Part shown: one piece after another, positions 55,223 to 63,847 of the stretch
Layout: each line of letters starts with the position of its first letter
Position numbering within the stretch: the stretch's first letter is position 1
NCBI GenBank assembly: GCA_963711455.1
Contig: CAVQEH010000006.1
Coordinates: forward strand, 992,001-1,056,000
DNA length: 64,000 nucleotides
DNA from: DATFVA01 sp963711455
GTDB taxonomy: Bacteria; Bacteroidota; Ignavibacteria; Ignavibacteriales; Ignavibacteriaceae
Direction: 5' to 3'
The notes under the pieces: generated by a model
Seen by the model: only the letters and a program-made list of their open reading frames with translations
The model's database searches: none
Told to the model about the DNA's origin: nothing
Program-made: the position numbers and the translations under genes

Positions 55223-57328
55223 TTAAAATGACTTAAATAAAAACAATAAAATTACTAACGAGAATATCACCCATACGATATAAGTCTGGACTTTACCGGT
55301 CTGGAATCGTCTGAATATTAACCCAATAAAACCGGAAATGTATGCCATAAGATTTACTAGTCCATCTACAACTATATTATCAAATTTTCCGCTGAACCTT
55401 GACAATCCTTTTGTAAGCGAAGCAGAACCATTTACAATTCCATCAATAAAGAATAAGTCAAACCAGGCAAGGAATTTACTTAGTCCAATCGTTCCTGCAA
55501 CAAACGTCGCATTATAAAGTTCATCGAAATACCACTTATTATAGCTCAACAGATAAAGAGGCTTAAGCTTTTCGGCTAGTTTATCCGCATTAATTTTTTG
55601 CCATTGGTATACAGTAAAAGCAAAGAGAATTCCGAATCCTGCTAAGAACAAAGAAAGAAACATCGAGGGATAATGCGCTTCGTGCATTGCTTCTGTATAA
55701 GCAGAGGAGAAAATCTTTTCTGGTTCTTCTACCTGGACTTTCTGTTCAACTGCGATATCCTTGTCAGATTTCATAAAGTCGTAACGGGTATTTTCAGGAA
55801 CGGATATTTCAGGAACTTTTACCCAGCTTGAAAGAAATGCACCTTGTTCGGGATTAAAAGGATTAGGTGTATACCAAATAAATATTGATAAAATTGAAAG
55901 CACCGCGAGAGGCATTGCCATTGAAAATTTTGATTCATGAGCATGATTATATTTTTCTTCATTGCGCGGCTTTCCGTGGAAAGTCAGTATCAACAGCCTG
56001 AACATATAGAATGCAGTTAAAGCTGCAACAAAGAATCCAACAACAGGGAAGAACCAGTGTCCCGTTAGAGAGGCAAAGGCATAAGAACCCGCAAGGATTC
56101 CATCTTTACTCAAGAATCCCGAGGTAAGTGGGATGCCTGAAATTGCAAGAGATGAAATCAGGAATGATGCATAAGTAATCGGCATCTTCTTCCTTAATCC
56201 TCCCATCTCTCTTATGTCCTGTTCATGGTGCATTGCATGTATTACAGAACCTGAATCAAGGAATAAACAGGCTTTGAAGAAAGCATGTGTAATCAAATGG
56301 AAGAATGCAAACTGGTAAGCACCTACACCAAGAGCCATTACCATATAGCCAAGCTGGCTTACCGTTGAATAAGCTAAAACTTTTTTAATATCATTTTGTG
56401 TTAATGCTATTGTTGCAGGAATAAGAGCAGATAAAGCTCCGATAATTGCAATAAATAAAAGTGCATCACCGGTAAGCATTGTGAAAACTCTTGTTACAAA
56501 AAACACACCTGCTGCAACCATTGTAGCAGCGTGTATAAGGGCACTAACCGGTGTAGGACCTTCCATTGCATCAGGAAGCCAGACGTGCAGAGGGAACTGT
56601 GCAGATTTTCCAATTGCACCACAGAATATTAAAATACCTGTAACAGTCAGCCAGAACTCACTATGGAACGGAAGCTGTCCGTTCGAGATATCAAGGAATA
56701 TTGTTTGAAATGTGAATGTGTGATAAGTTGTGTAAATAATTAATATTCCAGCAAGCATTCCGATATCACCAATCCTGTTTACAAGGAAAGCTTTTTTGCC
56801 GGCATCTGACGCAGATTTCTTTTCATACCAGAACCCGATAAGCAGATAAGAGGAGATACCTACAAGTTCCCAGAAGATGTACATCATGAAAAAGTTGTGG
56901 GTTAAAACTATTCCGCTCATTGAAAAGACAAATAGTCCAAGATATGCAAAGTACCTGCTAAATCTTTTGTCGCCTTCCATATAGATTATTGAGAAGCTAT
57001 GCACAAGAATACTTATCAGGAAAACAACCGCTATCATTATTACAGAAATATTGTCGAGCAATATTCCAAGGTCAATTCTTATATCTCCTAACAATGGGAG
57101 ATTCGCTAATTTAATCCACGTAAATTCGGCGGAAATAGTTGTACCTGCAAAAGTAGTCAGCTTGGTTACCGCAATGATCAATGCAAATATAAAAGCAAGC
57201 AAAACAGTAAAAATCTCAAACCAGTAAACTGCTTTAAATTTCTTTCCAAAGAACAAGGCAACTACAAAGCCTAGTAAGGGAAGAAAAAGAACTGCAACAG
57301 CAAGTTGTATTAGTGTTGATTCTGCCAT
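55223..57328 (-). CDS. nuoL: Complex I subunit L
   Basis: The distal proton-pumping subunit with the long lateral helix. I take ATG 57328 ('MAESTLIQLAV', 701 residues); the frame is open to a TTG at 57337 that overlaps the nuoK stop. Motifs: 'MYIFWELVGISSYLLIGFW', 'GKSAQFPLHVWLPDAMEGPTPVSALIHAATMV' (read in pieces) and 'VLAYSTVSQLGYMVMALG'. A charged soluble insertion around residues 505-545 ('KSDKDIAVEQKVQVEEPEK') precedes the last helices; such loops vary between species. Confidence 0.97.
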   Translation of the reverse strand: MAESTLIQLAVAVLFLPLLGFVVALFFGKKFKAVYWFEIFTVLLAFIFALIIAVTKLTTFAGTTISAEFTWIKLANLPLLGDIRIDLGILLDNISVIMIAVVFLISILVHSFSIIYMEGDKRFSRYFAYLGLFVFSMSGIVLTHNFFMMYIFWELVGISSYLLIGFWYEKKSASDAGKKAFLVNRIGDIGMLAGILIIYTTYHTFTFQTIFLDISNGQLPFHSEFWLTVTGILIFCGAIGKSAQFPLHVWLPDAMEGPTPVSALIHAATMVAAGVFFVTRVFTMLTGDALLFIAIIGALSALIPATIALTQNDIKKVLAYSTVSQLGYMVMALGVGAYQFAFFHLITHAFFKACLFLDSGSVIHAMHHEQDIREMGGLRKKMPITYASFLISSLAISGIPLTSGFLSKDGILAGSYAFASLTGHWFFPVVGFFVAALTAFYMFRLLILTFHGKPRNEEKYNHAHESKFSMAMPLAVLSILSIFIWYTPNPFNPEQGAFLSSWVKVPEISVPENTRYDFMKSDKDIAVEQKVQVEEPEKIFSSAYTEAMHEAHYPSMFLSLFLAGFGILFAFTVYQWQKINADKLAEKLKPLYLLSYNKWYFDELYNATFVAGTIGLSKFLAWFDLFFIDGIVNGSASLTKGLSRFSGKFDNIVVDGLVNLMAYISGFIGLIFRRFQTGKVQTYIVWVIFSLVILLFLFKSF

Positions 57329-57333
57329 ACCAT

Positions 57334-57645
57334 TCAATCTTTCAATCTGTCTATTTCATCAACATTAACAGTTGAGAAGGTTTTATAAATATTTAATACT
57401 ATTGCAAGAGCAATTGCAGCTTCGGCAGCGGCAAGAACTATAATGAATAGCGCCATGACCTGCCCGTTGTAACCAAAATTGCCGTACTTTGAAAAAGCGA
57501 TGAAATTTATATTTGCTGAATTAAGGATAAGTTCGATACCCATTAAAACCATAACGGCATTTCTCCTGGTAATGACACCGAAAATACCCATCGCAAATAA
57601 CAGAGTACTTATTATTAAAAAATGATTAAGACCAATGTTTTCCAT
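57334..57645 (-). CDS. nuoK: Complex I subunit K
   Basis: 103 residues and three transmembrane helices, with the membrane glutamate in 'LMGIELILNSANINFIAF' that belongs to the proton path. It lies 3 bases after nuoJ and 5 before nuoL, in the standard order. Confidence 0.97.
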   Translation of the reverse strand: MENIGLNHFLIISTLLFAMGIFGVITRRNAVMVLMGIELILNSANINFIAFSKYGNFGYNGQVMALFIIVLAAAEAAIALAIVLNIYKTFSTVNVDEIDRLKD

Positions 57646-57648
57646 AGT

Positions 57649-58137
57649 TTACCTGCGAGCTATTGAAGCTGCTCCTAATAAAGCTATTAAAAGAATAATA
57701 CCTAATAATTCGAATACAACCACATATTGCTGGAGTAATATTGTTCCGATAGTTCCTGCATTCGAGGCAGGTATTGTAGTGGGAATTATCTTCCAGCTTG
57801 TATTTACCACTGTGGACAATAGCAGACCAGCAAATAATCCTACACCTACGGCAGCGGGAAGCATCTGCATTGTCCCGGTTTTTATCTGAACATTTGTAAT
57901 TTTATTTGTGAGCATTACACCAAAGATTAAAAGAATAAGTATACCGCCCACATAAACAATTAGTTGAACAATTGCTACAAAATCTGCCCCCAGCAGAACA
58001 TAAATTCCTGCGACACCAAAAAATGTAAACAACAAAAAGAAAGCAGAATGAACAATATTCCTTGTTGTTACAACGAAGAATGCAGAAATTAAAGTTACTG
58101 CTGCGAACAGATAAAAAATTATGTCGTATATATTCAT
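57649..58137 (-). CDS. nuoJ: Complex I subunit J
   Basis: 162 residues and about five transmembrane helices. The helix-3 region 'ADFVAIVQLIVYVGGILILLIFGVML' (read in pieces) with its conserved Tyr and Gly is characteristic; it undergoes a pi-bulge change in solved structures. It lies between nuoI and nuoK. Confidence 0.95.
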   Translation of the reverse strand: MNIYDIIFYLFAAVTLISAFFVVTTRNIVHSAFFLLFTFFGVAGIYVLLGADFVAIVQLIVYVGGILILLIFGVMLTNKITNVQIKTGTMQMLPAAVGVGLFAGLLLSTVVNTSWKIIPTTIPASNAGTIGTILLQQYVVVFELLGIILLIALLGAASIARR

Positions 58138-58152
58138 CTTAAAAATTCATAT

Positions 58153-58761
58153 TTATTTAGCAGTTCCGGAATTTTCCGGTGGTTTAGTTTCAGTTTTGGG
58201 TTCAGCTTTCACTGCAGCGGCTTTTTCTGCTGCTGCCTTGGCTGCAGCCGCTGCTTTCTGGGCAGCTTTTTCAGCTTCTAACTTTGCGTAATTATCTTTT
58301 TTCTCCTCGATTTCCTGAGGTGTAAGAGTTACAAAATTGTAAACCAGGTTGTTCCTGTTATATTCTGAAAACTCATACACATCTGTCATATAAATACATT
58401 CGGTAGGACAGGGGAATACACAAAGCTGGCAATAACAACATTTGGCAATATCTATATTAAACTTTGTAACCCAGAGAGCTTTCTTCTTTCCATTAGAAGT
58501 TTTTCCGAGATCTTCAGCAGGTAAACTTTTTACAGTTTCAATTTCTATACAATTAACAGGACAGGCCCTGGCACACTGGTCGCATCCTATACAATCATCC
58601 ATATTAACATAGAGGCGGTTACGCTCCCTTTCAGGAAGTACAGGTCTTACATCAGGATATTGTATTGTTACTGCCGGAACGAAAAGATGTTTAAATGTTA
58701 CTTTCATTCCTATCAGAACAGTAAAAAGTCCGCTCCAGACATTTATAAAATATTGTTTCAT
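58153..58761 (-). CDS. nuoI: Complex I subunit I (two [4Fe-4S]) with Ala/Lys-rich C-terminal tail
   Basis: The peripheral-arm ferredoxin-like subunit. Two tetra-cysteine motifs bind clusters N6a and N6b: 'CIGCDQCARACP' and 'CCYCQLCVFPCP'. The first ~150 residues match NuoI. The last ~45 residues are an Ala/Lys/Glu-rich low-complexity tail ('KAAAAAKAAAEKAAAVKAEP') that common NuoI proteins lack and that looks disordered. It lies 4 bases after nuoH. No nuoEFG genes occur here, so NuoI and NuoB may be the entry point for a ferredoxin-type donor. Confidence 0.95.
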   Translation of the reverse strand: MKQYFINVWSGLFTVLIGMKVTFKHLFVPAVTIQYPDVRPVLPERERNRLYVNMDDCIGCDQCARACPVNCIEIETVKSLPAEDLGKTSNGKKKALWVTKFNIDIAKCCYCQLCVFPCPTECIYMTDVYEFSEYNRNNLVYNFVTLTPQEIEEKKDNYAKLEAEKAAQKAAAAAKAAAEKAAAVKAEPKTETKPPENSGTAK

Positions 58762-58765
58762 AATT

Positions 58766-59839
58766 TTAAAGTACTGTTATTAAGCCAACAATTAAAAGAT
58801 CAACAAATGCAATAGGGATTAAATATTTCCAGCATAAAGCCATAAGCTGGTCAACCCGTAATCTTGGCAAAGTCCATCTCAACCACATCTGAACAAAAAC
58901 AAAGAATATTCCTTTTGCTGTGAACCAGAAAAACTGCTCAAACGGTATTAACCAGTGAATACCAAGTGTGTTGCCGAGATAACCAAATGGTGATTGAAAT
59001 CCGCCGAAGAATACTGTAGCTACTATTGCAGAAACTGCAAACATATTTGCATATTCAGCAAGGAAGAACATTGCGAATTTCATCCCCGAATATTCCGTAT
59101 GATAACCTGCAACTAATTCAGATTCCGCTTCAGGGATATCAAAAGGAGTCCGGTTTACTTCTGCCAGAGTTGAAATATAGAGGATAACGAAAGCAACAAT
59201 CATCAAAGGGATAAAAATGAATTTACTAATTCCAAAATCCGGTCCGCCGAAAATCATCCAGTTCCAGAAATAACCGGTTTGCATTTCACTTAGAGTATAT
59301 AGATTCAGGGTGCCTGTTATCATCACTATGGTAAGAATAACCAGCATGGTCGGAATTTCATAGCTAATTATCTGAGCAGCAGATCTCATTGCCCCGAGCA
59401 GTGAATATTTATTGTTCGAGGCCCATCCTGCCATCAGAATTCCGGCAACTACCAGACCTGAAACCGCAACAATGTAGAAGAGTCCTAAATCTATATTGGC
59501 ACCAATAAAAGCTCCCGAGAACGGAATTGCTGCAAACACCGCATAACTTCCGGCAAATACTACCACTGGTGCAAGATTAAATAAAGGTTTATCACTGTCG
59601 GCAGGGACTATATCTTCTTTCTGAACGAGCTTAATTATATCTGCAACTGTTTGAAGTATTCCGTGGTAACCAACTCTCATTGGCCCAAGTCTGTCCTGCA
59701 TATGTGCAGATACTTTTCTTTCCATAAGCACTGCAAAAAGTGCAAACGGTAAGATAAAAATGAACAGCGGGAGAAGACTCTGAATGAATGCTGCTAAAGC
59801 AGCGCTCCCTGTCCAGCTATAGAGGTAATCGTAAATCAT
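58766..59839 (-). CDS. nuoH: Complex I subunit H
   Basis: The membrane subunit at the joint with the peripheral arm, forming much of the quinone chamber. 357 residues and eight or nine helices. Diagnostic stretches: 'MERKVSAHMQDRLGPMRVG' and 'EVNRTPFDIPEAESELVAGYHTEYSGM' (read in pieces). Its start overlaps the nuoD stop by four bases (ATGA). Confidence 0.97.
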   Translation of the reverse strand: MIYDYLYSWTGSAALAAFIQSLLPLFIFILPFALFAVLMERKVSAHMQDRLGPMRVGYHGILQTVADIIKLVQKEDIVPADSDKPLFNLAPVVVFAGSYAVFAAIPFSGAFIGANIDLGLFYIVAVSGLVVAGILMAGWASNNKYSLLGAMRSAAQIISYEIPTMLVILTIVMITGTLNLYTLSEMQTGYFWNWMIFGGPDFGISKFIFIPLMIVAFVILYISTLAEVNRTPFDIPEAESELVAGYHTEYSGMKFAMFFLAEYANMFAVSAIVATVFFGGFQSPFGYLGNTLGIHWLIPFEQFFWFTAKGIFFVFVQMWLRWTLPRLRVDQLMALCWKYLIPIAFVDLLIVGLITVL

Positions 59840-60980
59840 CTGTCCACCTCTCCTAAAACAATATCAATACTTCCGAGGATTGCAATTATATCAGCAATCA
59901 TATGACCCTTACATAATTCGTTCATAACGCCAAGATGAACAAATGATGGTCCCTTCACTTTTACTCTGAAAGGATTAACAGTTCCGTTACTGATTATGAA
60001 ATAACCTAATTCTCCACGAGGATTTTCAACACGCGAATATACCTGTCCAACCGGTGGTTTTATTCTTTTTGGAATAGCAGAAGAAACATCTCCGTCAGGA
60101 ATCTGATCAAGTGCTTGTTCAATTATCTTAAGACTTTCTTCCATTTCGAGAACTCTCATATAATACCTGTCCCAGCAATCTCCAACAGTTCCCATAGTTC
60201 CTTTTCCAACAGGAATATCAAAATCAAATTTATGATAAACTGAATAAGGATCATCTTTTCTTAAATCCCATTTCATTCCGCTTGCTCTTAAATTAGGACC
60301 TGAGATTCCATAATTAATTGCTGTTTCAACCGGAAGAATACCCACATTTGCGGTACGATCAATAAATATCCTGTTGCCGGTTAAAAGATCGTTTAATTCT
60401 TTTATCTTTGGTCTGAAATAGGGGATAAATTCTTTTGCAAGCCTTACAAAATCAGGATGCAGATCGTGTGAAACGCCGCCCACCCAAATATAATTGTATA
60501 AAAGACGGGCACCGGAAACTAATTCAAACAGACTTAGAATTTTTTCACGATCTCTGAAACAAAATAGGAATGGAGTCATTGCGCCGATATCTGCACCATA
60601 GGTTCCGAGAGCAACAAGGTGGGAAGCTATCCTTTGGAACTCTCCCATTATTACGCGGATATATTCCACTCTTTCAGGTATTTCAATTCCCAAAAGTTTT
60701 TCAACGGCAACAGCATAACCAAATTCATTGTACATAGAAGCAAGATAGTCCATCCTGTCGGTGTAAGGGACAACCTGAGGATAAGACATTGCTTCAGCGT
60801 GTTTTTCAAAGCAGCGATGGAGATATCCTATATGAGGGCGGACATCTTTTATTATTTCACCTTCGAGAGTAAGTTCAAGCCTTAAAACCCCATGTGTTGA
60901 AGGATGTTGAGGTCCCATATTAAGAACCATCTCTTCAGTTCTAAGTCCACTACGTTCTTTTTTTCTTCTACAAACATCAT
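59836..60980 (-). CDS. nuoD: Complex I subunit D (49 kDa), 5' end apparently frameshifted
   Basis: The quinone-site subunit. The continuous frame starts at ATG 60930 ('MVLNMGPQHPSTHGVLRLEL', 364 residues), but the family usually has about 10-20 residues before this. The codons just upstream in frame read 'LRTEE' with no start codon. In the neighbouring frame two ATGs (60980, 60977) open 'MMFVEEKKNVVD'. Adding one base near 60945 would join them as '...KKNVVDLRTEEMVLNMG', a typical NuoD start, so I extend the gene to 60980. Other motifs, including 'RGELGYFIISNG', are intact. A single-base assembly error is the simplest reading. Confidence 0.93.
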
Positions 60981-61082
60981 TTGTTTATATTCCAGTAATC
61001 AAATCTCAGATAACAAATCAATTTCAATTTATGTTCCTCAATTTGTTATTTGATAATTGTTTATCATTTACTCTTATAAAAT

Positions 61083-61613
61083 TTAATAAGGTACTTTCAT
61101 CCCCTGGTAAAATTCAGGATTCTTATAATCTTTCCTTAACGGATACCCTGCTTCCCAATCATATGGCATAAGAATTCTTCTTAAATCAGGATGATTGAGA
61201 AAGTTGAATCCAAACAAATCATAAGCTTCTCTCTCGTGCCAGTCAGCGCATCTCCATACTTCAGCAACAGACTGCAGAACAGGATTTTCTCTGGGAACGG
61301 AAACTTTAAGTGTAACCTTTTGTTTTAAAGGAGTTGATTCAAGATGATAGAATACGCTTAAAGTTCCTCCAACTGTAGTAGAATTTCCGTCTGCATCTGT
61401 TTTCTTTTCACCATTGTCGTCATCTACTCCGGAAAGATTCATAATATTATCGAAGAGTAATTCTTCATTATCCCTTAAGTAGAGGCAGATATTCTTTATT
61501 TCTTCAGATGATGCTGAAAAATAATCCTCAACTGGCTGACCGGTTACGAGGTTATTTACAGCGTTCCCGAATTTATTTTTTAAGATTTTAAAAATTTCTT
61601 CTGTAGTTTTCAT
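61083..61613 (-). CDS. nuoC: Complex I subunit C (30 kDa)
   Basis: 176 residues with the signature 'DWHEREAYDLFGFNFLNHPDLRRIL' (read in pieces) and the C-terminal 'GYPLRKDY'. An acidic insertion ('DDDNGEKKTDADGNSTT') lies near the middle. It is a separate protein here, not fused to NuoD. Its start overlaps the nuoB stop by four bases. About 100 bases separate it from nuoD, the widest gap in the operon, containing the inverted repeat ATAACAAAT (61010-61018) and ATTTGTTAT (61041-61049). Confidence 0.96.
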   Translation of the reverse strand: MKTTEEIFKILKNKFGNAVNNLVTGQPVEDYFSASSEEIKNICLYLRDNEELLFDNIMNLSGVDDDNGEKKTDADGNSTTVGGTLSVFYHLESTPLKQKVTLKVSVPRENPVLQSVAEVWRCADWHEREAYDLFGFNFLNHPDLRRILMPYDWEAGYPLRKDYKNPEFYQGMKVPY

Positions 61614-62101
61614 GCTGATTTTTTTACAATAGATTCGTTGCGGATTTTTTCCTGAAGTTTAAGTAAGCCTTCCAATAAAGCTTCGGGGCGGGGAGGACAT
61701 CCCGGTACATAAACATCAACCGGTATAACTCTGTCTACTCCTTTTAATACGTGGTAGCCGTGTTCCCAGTAAGGACCGCCGCAGTTAGAACAGCTTCCCA
61801 TCGAAATTACATATTTAGGGTCAGGCATCTGTTCATAAAGTCTTTTAACACGGATTGCCATCTTTAACGTTACAGTTCCGGAAATAATAATTACATCTGA
61901 TTGACGGGGGGAAGGACGTGGTATAACGCCAAACCTGTCGAAATCATAATGTGAGGCTGATGTAGCCATCATTTCAATTGCACAGCAGGCTAAACCAAAA
62001 CCTACCTGCCATACCGAAGAGAGGCGTGCCCAGTTTAACAAATCTTCAACTTTTGTTATAACTATATTTCCATCATTAAATTGTTTATCGAGTAGTCCCA
62101 T
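61610..62101 (-). CDS. nuoB: Complex I subunit B
   Basis: The subunit holding cluster N2, which passes electrons to quinone. The ligands are the adjacent cysteine pair in 'GFGLACCAIEMM', the cysteine in 'SMGSCSNCGGPYW', and that in 'VPGCPPRPEALLEG'. 163 residues, usual length. It lies 26 bases after nuoA and overlaps nuoC by four bases. Confidence 0.98.
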   Translation of the reverse strand: MGLLDKQFNDGNIVITKVEDLLNWARLSSVWQVGFGLACCAIEMMATSASHYDFDRFGVIPRPSPRQSDVIIISGTVTLKMAIRVKRLYEQMPDPKYVISMGSCSNCGGPYWEHGYHVLKGVDRVIPVDVYVPGCPPRPEALLEGLLKLQEKIRNESIVKKSA

Positions 62102-62127
62102 TTTCTTCTACATTAAATTAATATTGT

Positions 62128-62559
62128 TTAAACAACTTCTTCCGTTACCATTTCCTTTTCCGGTTCATCTGTCTTTTTTATTACCGGGGGAACAAGTTTA
62201 GGACGTGCCCATTCAAGGTCGCCTTTACGCCACTCGTAAGCCATTCCGAGTCCAAGCAGAACCAGGAAAATTGCTCCTACTAAAAACCCTGCTACACCAA
62301 ACTGCCTGTATACCAGAGCCCAGGGAACAAGCAAAACTACTTCCACATCGAAGATCAGGAAAATCAATGCAACTACATAAAACCTGATGTTAAATTTTAC
62401 CCACGGGGAACCTTCAATATTTTCACCGCATTCATAAGTCATAAGCTTTTCTTTAGTTGGTCTTGCGGGTCGGATTAATTTAGATGCAAAGATGGCAACG
62501 ATAACGAAGAGGATTGCAGTTAATATAAAAACGAATATTTTACCAAATTCAGTTATCAT
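62128..62559 (-). CDS. nuoA: Complex I subunit A
   Basis: A small membrane subunit with three transmembrane helices. Markers: 'KLMTYECGENIEGSPWVKFNIRFYV' (read in pieces) in the loop near the quinone chamber and 'LIFDVEVVLLVPWA' with its acidic residues. It has a charged C-terminal tail ('VIKKTDEPEKEMVTEEVV') beyond the third helix. It is the first gene of the operon, with a candidate promoter just upstream. Confidence 0.97.
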   Translation of the reverse strand: MITEFGKIFVFILTAILFVIVAIFASKLIRPARPTKEKLMTYECGENIEGSPWVKFNIRFYVVALIFLIFDVEVVLLVPWALVYRQFGVAGFLVGAIFLVLLGLGMAYEWRKGDLEWARPKLVPPVIKKTDEPEKEMVTEEVV

Positions 62560-62577
62560 AAATTATAATTTTTTGGT

Positions 62578-62608
62578 CAAAATTAACACTACAGGTAAGT
62601 AATGTCAA
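62578..62608 (-). promoter_or_regulatory. Possible Bacteroidetes-type promoter of the nuo operon
   Basis: On the minus strand TTG (62608-62606), 20 bases, then TAATTTTG (62585-62578) fit the -33/-7 consensus in its shorter TTG form. Transcription would start about 12 bases before the nuoA ATG, giving a very short leader. Confidence 0.35.
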
Positions 62609-62634
62609 TAAATTCAACAGTAATAATTTTGCTA

Positions 62635-62775
62635 TCAGTGGGCAGCAAATATTTTTAATGCCGCCGCGTTTTCAATATATATGCCATTCGAATTTGTGAG
62701 AGAATACCCTGAAACAGATTGAAAAACAAAGAATATTATCAATATTAAGATTATTTGAATTTTTTCTTTTCTCAC
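62635..62775 (-). CDS. Possible small secreted peptide
   Basis: A 46-codon frame with a GTG start encodes a basic N-terminus ('MRKEKIQ', reading GTG as Met), a hydrophobic stretch of about 14 residues and 'VFQSVSGYS', a good signal-peptide cleavage pattern. The mature part would be about 23 residues. There is no clear ribosome binding site. It may be a chance ORF or the remnant of a larger gene. Confidence 0.25.
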   Translation of the reverse strand: MRKEKIQIILILIIFFVFQSVSGYSLTNSNGIYIENAAALKIFAAH

Positions 62776-62986
62776 TTGGGAGAAATTGGAATATAAATAT
62801 TGTTTGTTTATTCGATATTTTTAATTAATTGATTATAAATTCAATTACAGGTATATTTTCAACTGTAAAAATTTTAGGATTTGATTTGTCCGGCGTTATT
62901 AATGAATAAACTAACCGGCTTGAAGCTACTCTCATTAAAATTGTCAATGGAATGGATAAAATTATTACGGGAACCTAAAGAGTTTA

Positions 62987-63847
62987 ATGGATTTAATTAA
63001 GCAGTATATAGTTCAATGCATTTCAAATGCGACAAATAGCCTTCGGTTGAGTACCCAGAAAATAGAAGTAGTTGCACTTCTTAGAGAGTTCATTTCCAAT
63101 TCTAAAAATCTTGAATCAGATATTAAAAAGATGAAAACAATTACTCAGTTTTCAACTCTTGCTATCAGGTTGTATGAGATTTATAATTACCTTACACAGG
63201 GACAGGTCGAGATGAACAGGCTGTCCGAAAAATTCAAAGAACACAGCCAATACCTGATTAAAGATTTAAATCATATGCTGGATATAGTTAACCCATCATC
63301 TTTTAAAGAAGCAATTTATAATTTATATAAAGACAATCAAGTTGAACCTGATAATGAAATAAAGATCGATCTTTCAAAAAGAAAAGCAGAAGATATTTCT
63401 TTTGATGATACGGAACAGGATAATCTTCAAGAAAAAATCGTAATAGATGAAGAAAAAGGGGAAGATATTTTTTTTCAAAATTATGAATCCAATATACTTA
63501 AACCTATTAAGCCCCTCGATACAATCCTGAAAAATATTATAGAAGGCGAAGCCGACAAAAATGATATAATTAGTTTTGCAAATACATTACAGCACAATGC
63601 TGAAATTTCTAACAGTGCAGGTTTTGAAATAATTGCTAATATGCATAAGATTGTAGCTAAAGCATTAAGATTAATTAACTGCGGGGAACTCAAACCTGAA
63701 AAGCAGGTCATTGAATCCATGAGAGCCTGCCTTATAGTTATAGTAGCAGTTGTAAGAGGTAAAGAAGTGAACATAACCAGCTACCTTAACAAGGCAGAAG
63801 AATTTGGAGGGAGTATAGAAACTCTAAAAATAAAGGAAGATATTTAA
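62987..63847 (+). CDS. Hypothetical acidic helical protein
   Basis: 286 residues, no signal peptide or membrane segment. An N-terminal helical part (about 1-110, 'KIEVVALLREFISNSKNLESDIKK') is followed by an acidic linker (about 120-165) and a C-terminal four-helix-like domain (about 170-275, 'FANTLQHNAEISNSAGFEIIANMHKIVAKALRLI'). The last part loosely recalls Hpt-like helical bundles, but no clear phosphotransfer histidine motif is seen. I do not recognise the family. It abuts the guanylyltransferase gene (its stop ends at the base before that ATG), so the two are likely co-transcribed. Confidence 0.8.
   Translation: MDLIKQYIVQCISNATNSLRLSTQKIEVVALLREFISNSKNLESDIKKMKTITQFSTLAIRLYEIYNYLTQGQVEMNRLSEKFKEHSQYLIKDLNHMLDIVNPSSFKEAIYNLYKDNQVEPDNEIKIDLSKRKAEDISFDDTEQDNLQEKIVIDEEKGEDIFFQNYESNILKPIKPLDTILKNIIEGEADKNDIISFANTLQHNAEISNSAGFEIIANMHKIVAKALRLINCGELKPEKQVIESMRACLIVIVAVVRGKEVNITSYLNKAEEFGGSIETLKIKEDI

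Larger units (their letters stand above)
62560..62986. other. Divergent intergenic region upstream of nuoA
   Basis: 427 AT-rich bases between nuoA (minus) and the unknown plus-strand gene. It holds a candidate nuoA promoter (62578-62608) and a possible 46-codon minus-strand ORF with a signal-peptide-like start (62635-62775). The remaining ~210 bases show no clear element for the plus-strand gene. Confidence 0.5.
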
